Shown one piece after another: positions 24,048 to 31,907 of a stretch of 33,178 bases of DNA. Below the pieces are notes generated by a model. It ran no database searches and was not told the origin of the DNA. It saw only the letters and a program-made list of their open reading frames with translations. This stretch comes from Lentisphaerae bacterium RIFOXYA12_64_32 (GTDB taxonomy: Bacteria > Verrucomicrobiota > Lentisphaeria > Oligosphaerales > YB12-FULL-65-16): positions 1-33,178 of the forward strand of contig MHBL01000368.1 of NCBI GenBank assembly GCA_001803235.1. The letters run 5' to 3'. Made by a program: the position numbers and the translations under genes. The stretch's first letter is position 1. Each line of letters begins with the position of its first letter.

Positions 24048-27000
24048 ATGAGATTGTTCGGTCATCGTATTTCGGTGCGGTGCGCGTTGACTCTGGCGTT
24101 GACGCTCTCGTTCGGGACGGGGGGGCGAAAGCCGCGCCGCCGCCACCGCCGCAGTACGGCATTAACGTCGGCGTGCTGCCGGGGCAGAACTCCGCGACCA
24201 TGACCCCGAACCCGATCCCCGACGGCGCCGACGCGGCCTGGGTGCACGTGACGATCTACGGCAAGGATGGCTGGCACGTGCTCGACTCGCACCTCGAAGC
24301 GCCGGACCTCGTCATGAGCTGGCAGCGGGTGAGCAAGATCTGGTACAAAGGCTACTACGACGGGATGAACCCGGGCGGGAGTTTCGCGCTTAAGGTCCAC
24401 GGCACGCTGACCCGGCCTGGGCCGCGGGGCACGCCGCCGGAGTTCTGGCTCACGGTCCAGGGCACGCTGGCCGAGCCGCCCTACTACGTGCTGCCGCCCA
24501 AGGCCGTGAAGCCGGTCAAGGACAAGGTCGAGTTCACCGCCTACTACCTGAAGAACCCGCAGAAGAGCACGTGGTCGAGTCATCTCGAAGGCGGGCAGTG
24601 GCAGAACGCGGGCCAGGGCACGAGCAAGAAGTTCAGCGAGAACGTCGCCGGCTGGTACGAGATCAAGGCCGAGCACGTCTCCGAACCGTACAGCGACACC
24701 GCCAGCCTCTGCTTCGTCGCGCCCGAACAGTTGCTGACCGGCCAGTGGTACCCCGTGCAGATCGTCACTCAGACCGAGCCGGCGTACGTCGCCGCCGGCA
24801 GTGAGGCTTGGTTCGGTGTGATCGCGACGCCATCCGGCGCGGACTGGCCTGCGGGCAAGCCCGTGTGGACCGCGACCGGCGACGCGCAGATCCGCCTCTA
24901 CCGTCCCCCCGACCGCAATGCGACGTTCATCGAGTTCCCCAAGGCTTGTGAGAAGCTCGAACAGCCCGAGTGGATCGAGGTCGAGTGCGGCAACACGCTC
25001 CAGGGCAAGGTGATCGTGGCCGGTTGCAAGTTCGAGGAAACGCTCGCCGCGCAGTATGCCACCTGGGTCGCGTCCGGGCATGCGGGCAGCTTCAGGTTCA
25101 AGGTCAAGTTGCGGCCGGAGGGGCTGAACGGATACTTCTGGCTGAACTTGCTCCAGGGCGGCCAGAGTCGGTGGGCCCGGGTGATCATGGACCAGGCCGG
25201 CGGCGACCTGAACATCGACTGGGACGGCACGTTCCAGGGCGGTTCGGTGTCCTGGGCCGATCCGATCATGGTCGGGGCATCTTGGCAGATACGCGACGCC
25301 GACGGCTCGACGCTGATCACCGTGGTCGACCGCGAAGACCTCTACCCGCAATTCCTCGACCTGGATATCGATACCAACGGCGATGGCAGCGTCACCGCCG
25401 CCGATGAGGCTGGCGAACTCAGCCCCGGCGCGTTCCTCGGCGTCAATGACGACGATGACAACCACAACGGCACGCCGGACAAGGACGACCCCGGCGCCGT
25501 GACCGGCGAGGACGACCTGCGCCAGCTCGTGATCCAGAAGGTCGTGCCCGACGGCTTCGCCGGCGCGCTGACGCTGTACTTTGACGATCGCGTCGTCACC
25601 GTGTACCGGGGTTCGGACCGCACCGACCTCGTCCCCGCCCGCCAGACCTTCACCCAGGCCGAACTGCCCAAGACGCTCTGGATCGAAGGCAAGTCCCCGG
25701 GTGTGGCCACCATCCAAATCGGCGCTTCCGGCGGCGGCGAGGTCAAGGTCACCGCGACTGTGGTCGGGGTGGAGGTCGACGGTTTCGTCTACGGCGAGGA
25801 CGACCGGAAAATCGAGAACATCCATACGCTCAGTCCCGCCTACGTGATCTCGCACGGCTATCTGCAACTCCGGGCGAAGATTCAGCCGGCATCGCTCGCC
25901 AGCAGTCTGTACTACCAGTGGACCAAGACCGACGGCACGTTCGACGGCGATACGGACGGCGCGGGGAGCACCTACACCCAAGTGAAGTGGAATGCGGATG
26001 CGGCCGAGGACGTCGGTACCATCACCTTGGCCGTGAAGACCGCAGCGAAAGGCACGACCATTCGTTCGCTCCCAATCAAGTTGCGAGATGTTCGCCCCTA
26101 CGTGGTTCTCGTGAAGTTCGAGGACGACAACTGGGCCGGCTACGAGGAAGACATCGCCGACGGCGCGGAGTTCCAGTACGACGCGATCACCGCCCCGCAC
26201 ACGACCATGAGGGCCCCGGTCTGTTACGTCATGGGTCACAACATGCAGGTCGAGTTCGACGTGGCAGGCAGCGAGAAGGATGAGACCGTGAATGGTCTGA
26301 GCGCAGCAACGGAGATTGAGATCGTCCCCATGGCCAGGTACGGCGGCGGCACCAAGTCGCTGACGTTCAAAGAGAAGACCATCGACGGTTCGCGAACCAC
26401 CGACTGGTCTCAGGACGACACGAGCGAGTTGGAGTCGGAGACATCGGGCGCTGCTGGCATCGTGGGCAACGAAGTGATCGAGTACGAGGACTTCGCCATG
26501 GAATGGCAGTTCAAGGTGCAGAACTCTGCGGGCGCCTGGGTCGATGCCTGGCCTGAACCGGGATACCAGACCACCATAATCTGCGAAACGAGCGGCGACA
26601 GGAACTACGGAGTCTACCTCATATACGCCAAGCACAAGTGCGCGGATGCGCAGTTCAAGAAAGCGTACCTTGATGACGCGGTGCTCTGGGCGCGGAAGAA
26701 CCCGGTGTCCGACGACGAGGCCAACATCGCCTACAACGTCTGCCTTGCGCTCAGGGATGAATCCCTCACGGGCGGCTGGGACTTCGAGAAGCCCGATGTC
26801 AGCGCAACCGATTTCAAGACGTTCGAGACGCGTTGGTCCATGACCGCGAACCCGCCCGGCGCCGATGGGGACTGCGCCGGCTGGGCCCACCTGATGATCG
26901 ACGTTCTTGCCGTGCTGGGCATCGGACCCTATGTCATGGACTATGTCAACGAGCACCCGGAAGGCCACGCGCCCGGCGTGACCGTCACCAAGTACCCGGG

Positions 27001-27598
27001 CTTCCCCGCCTATCAGTACTACCATCCGACCGACCTCGGGGTCAAGTGCCCTGCGTGCGGAAGCCCACGCTACCGATCGTGCGAAGGCGGCAGCCGTCCG
27101 GGAGATCCGTTCTGCTGGAACCGCTACCAAGGGGTCTGCAAGAAGGGCACGGGACAGACGTGCTATAGCGTTCAGGGCCCCCATATCGGGACGTATGAGC
27201 AACTCGACAACTCGGTATCGTACCCGAACACCTCGCACACGGAAAACCTGAACCATGCCTTTGCCTTCTATGCGTGGGTTGACCAAATCGATTATCTCGA
27301 TCCACCCCCGCTGCCAATCGACGAGAGTCCTGGAACCCAGGTTGTGACACTCCTTTCTGCGGCGGCGGCCGCGGGCCAGCCCAAGCTCCGGGTAGCCAGC
27401 GTGGCGGGGTTTACCGTGGGCGACAGCGTGGTCATCCAGGACGACAGCAAGAGCGAGTATGGCGTGGTCCTCACCATCGATGCGCCGAAGAAGGAAGTGA
27501 CGTTGGCGCAGGACCTGAAGAAAGCCTACTCCCCATCGGCGAATGGCCGGATGCGCAAGGGCCACATCAAAGAGCCGGATGATGAGTCTTCCTGGTGA
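24048..27598 (+). CDS. giant exported protein with transglutaminase-like C-terminal region; signal peptide out of frame at a G7 tract
   Basis: A protein of about 1180 residues. The ATG at 24048, with GGGAG upstream, begins an ideal signal peptide (MRLFGHRISVRCALTLALTL then SFGTGG). The long body frame, open from 24080, is offset by one base at a run of seven G near 24119-24125. One extra G would join the signal peptide to AKAAPPPPPQYGINVG. Numbering from 24080: beta-rich Ig-like material to about 420; a calcium-type DIDTNGDGSVTAADE and NDDDDNHNGTPDKDD (about 427-470); more beta domains; a papain/transglutaminase-like region with C932 in GDCAGWAHLM, H1059 in NHAFAFYAW and an Asp in QIDYLDP; between them a Cys-rich insertion with CPAC; last, a module with VASVAGFTVGDSVVIQDD. 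It is probably an exported surface or extracellular protein. It leads a four-gene group. If the shift is real the protein is unexported or off. Confidence 0.75.
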
Positions 27599-27665
27599 CA
27601 TGATCGAGAGGGCAGTGTCTGGCTTGTCGTTGAATGCGAGATGTGTGTACGGAGGAGGATGCCTG

Positions 27666-29114
27666 ATGAACTTGGTGCCGCGCGTGTTTCTGGTCGTGCT
27701 GTCCTGCCTGCTGTCCGTCGATCTGGCTGCAGATGAGGAGAACGCAACCGCCAAGGTCTTCACTCGTCTGTGCATCGACCCTGCCACGCTGCAAGTCCCT
27801 GAAGACCTGGAGGCGCGTGCGAAAGGCGCCAGGGCTGCCGCGCGCGCGTGGCTCAGCCAGGTCCTCAAGCCTCCGTTTTCGGACACTCCGCTGGTCCCGG
27901 TCGAACGTGTGCTGCCCTTGATCAGTGCCGGTCACTGGATAGACGCCGACCAGATGCTGGCCAGGATCGCACAGGCGGGAAAGGCGGACGGGTTCGTGGG
28001 CGCTGGAGTATTGGATGACCGCACCTATAATCTCCATGAAGGAACGAGGGACATAACAATCACGATCTTCCCAGCCAAGCACTCAGAGGCGGTCAAGGAA
28101 CTGAAACCCCGCCTGCATGTTGTGGAAGAACTGTTTGCCAAAGTGTTCACTTTTCCGTCGCCCGCCGTCTGTGGACCGCAGCTAATCGGCACCAATAGCG
28201 CCTTCTCGTATGGTCTATTTGAGTCCGAGACGACGAACGGCACAGACCCTAGGGCCTTCCCTGTCCGGTCCATCTACTACCAGACGGACGGCGCGTTTGT
28301 GCGGTTTGTCGCGCACAAGGAAGTCAATCCCTGCAGGAACTACGTTTTTACAACGGCGGACTCCCGTTTCAAGCCGTCCGTGGTGGAACTAGTGACCCCA
28401 GAGGACGCGATCGCCCCGCCCAAGCCCCCAGAACCCGTCGCTCCGAAGCCGGCACAACCCAAGTCCGTCATTGAGGCTCTCCGCGAGGAATACGGACGGT
28501 TCTATGGCGGTAAGGAACCGGCAGGTACCGTTGAGGAACGCACCCGCGTTTTCGCGGCGTTTTCCGGCTATGACAAGGAACCGGAACCCGCAAGAGTGGA
28601 GTGCGCTTTCGGACTGCTCCAAGGTTGCGAGTTCGAGGAGGAGAGGTCGGTGCGCGTGATCCTCGTCGAGAAGGGCATGGACATTCTGGAACGGTCTCTG
28701 GGGCTGCCGATCCGGACGCCGCAACCGCAGACCAAGCAAGCGGTGCCCGAACCGGCAGAACAGCAGGAGTTCGACCAACTGCTTCGGAAGATGGTAGCGG
28801 CGGTCGAGGCTGGGACTCCGGACGAAGCGGCCTGGCAGGCTCTTGGGTACAAGGCATACGACATGGTGAGGTCGTCGACAGTGCCACTTTTTTGCCGGGC
28901 CATCTCTTCCGACTCGCTTCCCGGCAAGGTCAGGGAACGGCTCCTGGACGCGATGAGACAGAAGGCACCCCGTGGGGCCGCGCCCTTCCTCTGCGAGCTT
29001 CTCGTGCAGAGCCCAGACCCTCTGACTAGAAGAACGGCGGCACGCGCTGTGGGGGACGTTGTCAAACGTCGGTTCCTGTTCCCCGATAAGAATGACGCCG
29101 CTCTGGGGTACTGA
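27666..29114 (+). CDS. exported hypothetical protein with HEAT-like C-terminal helices
   Basis: A 482-residue protein, 67 bases after the giant gene, with a strong ribosome binding site (GGAGGAGG) before the ATG at 27666. The signal peptide is MNLVPRVFLVVLSCLLSVDL, cleaved near LAADE. The first half (25-245) is mixed alpha/beta with TYNLHEGTRDITITIFPAKH and SIYYQTDGAFVRFVAHKE. A Pro-rich linker (PPKPPEPVAPKPAQPK) follows, then helices resembling HEAT-type repeats to the end (LLDAMRQKAPRGAAPFLCEL, TRRTAARAVGDVVKRR). No enzyme motif. The TGA at 29112-29114 is followed in the same frame by 22 sense codons (SLTRDKVLQKKIAKLLD and on) before TAG at 29181, which look like the natural end, so the stop may be a recent nonsense mutation. 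Likely works outside the cytoplasm with the giant protein. Confidence 0.72.
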   Translation: MNLVPRVFLVVLSCLLSVDLAADEENATAKVFTRLCIDPATLQVPEDLEARAKGARAAARAWLSQVLKPPFSDTPLVPVERVLPLISAGHWIDADQMLARIAQAGKADGFVGAGVLDDRTYNLHEGTRDITITIFPAKHSEAVKELKPRLHVVEELFAKVFTFPSPAVCGPQLIGTNSAFSYGLFESETTNGTDPRAFPVRSIYYQTDGAFVRFVAHKEVNPCRNYVFTTADSRFKPSVVELVTPEDAIAPPKPPEPVAPKPAQPKSVIEALREEYGRFYGGKEPAGTVEERTRVFAAFSGYDKEPEPARVECAFGLLQGCEFEEERSVRVILVEKGMDILERSLGLPIRTPQPQTKQAVPEPAEQQEFDQLLRKMVAAVEAGTPDEAAWQALGYKAYDMVRSSTVPLFCRAISSDSLPGKVRERLLDAMRQKAPRGAAPFLCELLVQSPDPLTRRTAARAVGDVVKRRFLFPDKNDAALGY

Positions 29115-29238
29115 TCGCTGACCCGTGACAAGGTTCTTCAGAAGAAGATCGCCAAACTTCTTGATACCCAAACCCGGGAATAGCGCGAGGACGCCTCGTT
29201 CTCACTGGCTTGACGAGCGTCCGGGGTTGCTTCTCAAT

Positions 29239-29760
29239 ATGAAGGTGTCCAAGTATTTCGGGATACTCCTTTTCGTTGTGACCGGTATTCTGCTCTTGGG
29301 GTTCATCTTGCCTCATGTTGCTGACACGCGGTCCCTGCAGAAAGAGGGAGGCACAGGCGACTACGTCTACGATATCTTTGCGAAGGGCATCATCCCTAGC
29401 GTAGTGGTCGGCGGACTTGGCACGATCTCGGGGTTTCTTTTCTGTCGAGCCGGCAAGCAGGGCATTGCGATACGCGGGGCGTTGCTTGTTGCCATGGTAT
29501 TGCAGGCGTCTGCTCTCTTGCTTCTCCTGATCCCCCCTTTCGACCTCCTCATCAGGCTGGCCTGCGGGGAAGAGGATCTGTTGTGGCCCTACATCCTTTT
29601 TCTCCTGCTGTCGGTGCCCGCCGTGACGCTTTTCGCCGCAGGTCTGGTGTTCGCTCTGGTCGCTGTTCGCGCAGACCGACTCAGCCGGGTCGGCAGCGGT
29701 TCTGCCGCGATGGAGAAAGGCGCAGGTGTTCCCCGGCGGGGATCGAGGAATGTGCCGTAG
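29239..29760 (+). CDS. small four-helix membrane protein
   Basis: A 173-residue integral membrane protein with four predicted helices: FGILLFVVTGILLLGFILPH (about 6-26), GIIPSVVVGGLGTISGFLFC (about 49-68), ALLVAMVLQASALLLLLIPP (about 80-99) and YILFLLLSVPAVTLFAAGLV (about 115-135). The tail is short, basic and polar. The start at 29239 opens directly into the first helix; an in-frame ATG at 29125 adds 38 Arg/Pro-rich residues and overlaps the readthrough tail of the previous gene, so it is less likely. The ribosome binding site is weak. Third of four same-strand envelope genes, it stops 3 bases before the next possible start. Function unknown. Confidence 0.65.
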   Translation: MKVSKYFGILLFVVTGILLLGFILPHVADTRSLQKEGGTGDYVYDIFAKGIIPSVVVGGLGTISGFLFCRAGKQGIAIRGALLVAMVLQASALLLLLIPPFDLLIRLACGEEDLLWPYILFLLLSVPAVTLFAAGLVFALVAVRADRLSRVGSGSAAMEKGAGVPRRGSRNVP

Positions 29761-29763
29761 CGC

Positions 29764-31887
29764 ATGTTCAGCAAAGGTGTTGGTGATTCCGGAACCATGT
29801 TACGCCGTCCATACCAACCTCAATCCGGTGGCCCGCTGTGGCGGGTGCTTGGGCTCCTGCTCTGCCTGGTCTTGATCGGCGTCGCGGTGTGGCTGGTGTT
29901 CCTGCTGCGGCAGCCCGAGCGGCCGGTGCCGGCGAAGCCGGCTGTGGCCCGGCAGTTGCCGTCCCCGCCCAGGGTTGCGGACACCGCATGCGTCGAGTCG
30001 CCGGTGGCGAGGGAGACGCAGCCCGCACCCGCTCCGCCCGAGCCGGTGCGCCTGCACGGGCCGGTGTGGGACCACTTGAGCGATGGGCTGCGGCGGCCGG
30101 CGGCGCGCCGGATCGTGTTCCAGGCGGGGCGGCTGAACGGGTTTCCCGGGCCGGAACAGGCGGAGGCGCTCACGGACGAGTTCGAGTGCGTGACGCCGAC
30201 GGAGAATGTGACGCATGTGCGGGCTGACGGCCAGTGGCTCGGTGCGCCTGCCAGCGCGCCGTACGCAGACAGGTCCCGCGCCGACGTGGAACGCTCGGGG
30301 CGGCCGGCCTGTGCCGACACGGCAGACAAGGCTCCGAAGCGAGAGCCTCGGTCCGGGACGGACCCGAGGGACCCTGCTGCGGTCCCGGAGGTCCCGCGCC
30401 ACTGCGGCGGACGGGCCATGCCACTGAGCGCGTTCCCGCAGCGGCTCGAGCCGGGGCAGGCGGTGGTGGTGCATCTCGATGGGGCGGCGCGCCAGGACTT
30501 GCTGGTGCGCTGGCATGGGTTCGCGGACGATGGAACCGGCCGGCGTGGGGACACGCCTGGCGTACCCGGTGTGCGGCTGCCCGGGGCGCTGCGGGTCGAG
30601 GGGAACGGACGCGTGCTCTGGCACCGCTGCGTGCGCTCGGCGCCGACGCGCGGGGCAGCCTGGTTCCCCGCCGCATACTCGGAGCCGGGCGAAACAACGG
30701 TGGCGGTCACGAACACCGGCAGTGTGCCGTTCGTGTTCGATGCGTTCTGGATCGAGGCGGGGACGGAATCGGGGGCGCCGCCCCCGAGCCCCCGCCGGGA
30801 AGGACCATTGGCCCTTCCCGGACCCATCCCGATGTTTGCGTCCGGAACTGCGCCGGCGTTCGACGCCGGCGCAGTTCCGGACGCGGAGGCCGTTCGGCGC
30901 CGAGCCGCCGAAGGGGAAGGCCAGAGCGCGGGCGGGGCGGTTGGCGCTCGCCTGGAGCCGGTGTCCGATTCAGGCGTCGCGCCGGACCGCGTGAACGCGG
31001 GACTACGAACCCAAGAGACGGCCGGCGCAACAATGGCGCTGGAAGTCGCGTCGTCCGTGTCCACGGATTCGTCCCTTGCAGTGTCGAGCCAGCCCGCGGG
31101 GACGCGGGCGCTCCAGCCGGATGGGCCGCGCGGTACGTGTGATTCCGAGTTACGCGTGTATGTGCGGGAGCGGACGGATGTGCCGGCGGCGTACCAGGCG
31201 TTGCTGACGGAAATGCCGGCGGGCGGGGACGCGGAGTTGGCTGAGTGCTGCAGTGTGCTGGATCCGGACCTGCTGCAGGCGAACCTCGCGGGCGAGTATG
31301 CGGCGGGACTGGCGAAGCCGGAACCGTTCGAGTTCGCGCCCGCGAGTTTGTGGGCGCTTTACGGGCACCACGCGGGGTATTGGGACCGGCGCGCGAAGAC
31401 CTCCCTGCACTTGCTCGAGTACGTGGCGGCGTTCTACCATGGCGGCGGGCGCACGCTGGTGCTCGATGGCCTGACCGCGGCGGGCGGGGTGTTCTCGCCC
31501 TGGGACGGGAAGCCGTTCGCACCGTGGTACCCGCTGCGCGAACTGCTGCGGGTCTTCGAGACGGGCACGGAAGAGGTGCGGTTCAATGTGGTCCCGACGG
31601 AAACGGACAGGCCGCCACTGGACGAGGTGTGCTGGTTCGGCACGCGCGGCGAGAACGTCTGCACGCTGGCACTAGTCGGGAACGCGCGGATCCGCGGCGA
31701 ACGCCGGGTGCGTATCGTAACGCCCGTGCCGTGGCAGGGCAAGACGCGCGTCAAAGAGAGCCTCGCCCTCAGCGACGTCCTCGAGCAAAGCTTCAGCGTA
31801 CGCTTCTCCTCGGACGCCAAGATGAGCGAAGCCGAGGCCTTGGAGATCCTGCGCCACCGTGTGCGCAGCCGCTTCCGTGGGGGCTGA
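29764..31887 (+). CDS. membrane-anchored hypothetical protein riddled with in-frame repeat insertions
   Basis: A 707-residue protein (or 696 from the ATG at 29797) with one N-terminal transmembrane helix (VLGLLLCLVLIGVAVWLVFL) and a Pro-rich linker, so the bulk is outside the cytoplasm. Well-formed regions are about 95-160 (VWDHLSDGLRRPAARRIVFQ), about 225-330, a beta-rich part (LEPGQAVVVHLDG, AYSEPGETTVAVTNTGSVPF), and about 475-707 (LRVYVRERTDVPAAYQALL, SLHLLEYVAAFYHGGGRTLV). Between these are stretches with biased, non-protein-like composition that coincide with DNA repeats: GC-rich repeat copy C (30346-30408), a hairpin arm shared with the MITE-like element (30541-30565), a large palindrome (30838-30884) and more GC-rich sequence to about 31130. 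All keep the frame. I do not recognise the family. Last of the four-gene group; convergent with the carboxylase gene 20 bases away. Confidence 0.7.
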   Translation: MFSKGVGDSGTMLRRPYQPQSGGPLWRVLGLLLCLVLIGVAVWLVFLLRQPERPVPAKPAVARQLPSPPRVADTACVESPVARETQPAPAPPEPVRLHGPVWDHLSDGLRRPAARRIVFQAGRLNGFPGPEQAEALTDEFECVTPTENVTHVRADGQWLGAPASAPYADRSRADVERSGRPACADTADKAPKREPRSGTDPRDPAAVPEVPRHCGGRAMPLSAFPQRLEPGQAVVVHLDGAARQDLLVRWHGFADDGTGRRGDTPGVPGVRLPGALRVEGNGRVLWHRCVRSAPTRGAAWFPAAYSEPGETTVAVTNTGSVPFVFDAFWIEAGTESGAPPPSPRREGPLALPGPIPMFASGTAPAFDAGAVPDAEAVRRRAAEGEGQSAGGAVGARLEPVSDSGVAPDRVNAGLRTQETAGATMALEVASSVSTDSSLAVSSQPAGTRALQPDGPRGTCDSELRVYVRERTDVPAAYQALLTEMPAGGDAELAECCSVLDPDLLQANLAGEYAAGLAKPEPFEFAPASLWALYGHHAGYWDRRAKTSLHLLEYVAAFYHGGGRTLVLDGLTAAGGVFSPWDGKPFAPWYPLRELLRVFETGTEEVRFNVVPTETDRPPLDEVCWFGTRGENVCTLALVGNARIRGERRVRIVTPVPWQGKTRVKESLALSDVLEQSFSVRFSSDAKMSEAEALEILRHRVRSRFRGG
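30346..30408 (+). repeat. GC-rich interspersed repeat, copy C, inside a coding region
   Basis: Matches 23896-23958 at 62 of 63 positions and is read in frame as EPRSGTDPRDPAAVPEVPRH. A 12-base direct repeat AGGTCCCGCGCC occurs at 30271-30282 and 30389-30400, bracketing the inserted-looking segment. The intervening sequence resembles the diverged left half of the other copies. Confidence 0.85.
30541..30565 (+). repeat. hairpin shared with the MITE-like element, in a coding region
   Basis: GGCGTGGGGACACGCC at 30542-30557 is identical to the core of the second hairpin in the full MITE-like copy, and the following TGGCGTACCC is close to its GGGGGTACTC. Read in frame as RRGDTPGVPGV. It may be a fragment of that element or an independent copy of a common GC hairpin. 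Confidence 0.5.
30838..30884 (+). repeat. perfect 21-bp-arm palindrome in a coding region
   Basis: Arms 30838-30858 and 30864-30884 are perfect reverse complements (starting GCGTCCGGAACTGCG) around the loop TTCGA. It is translated in frame as part of FASGTAPAFDAGAVPDAEA, whose two halves mirror the palindrome. A weaker hairpin (GGGAAGG with CCCTTCCC) lies just upstream, near 30798-30819. Confidence 0.9.
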
Positions 31888-31907
31888 CAGCGCCGCTGTG
31901 AGCCGCG

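Noticed and set aside
24062..27886. A 1274-codon open frame on the minus strand opposite the giant exported gene
   Set aside because: Arg/Gly/Val-rich translation without motifs, mirrors the codon bias of the plus-strand gene, which has signal peptide, ribosome binding site and domain signatures.
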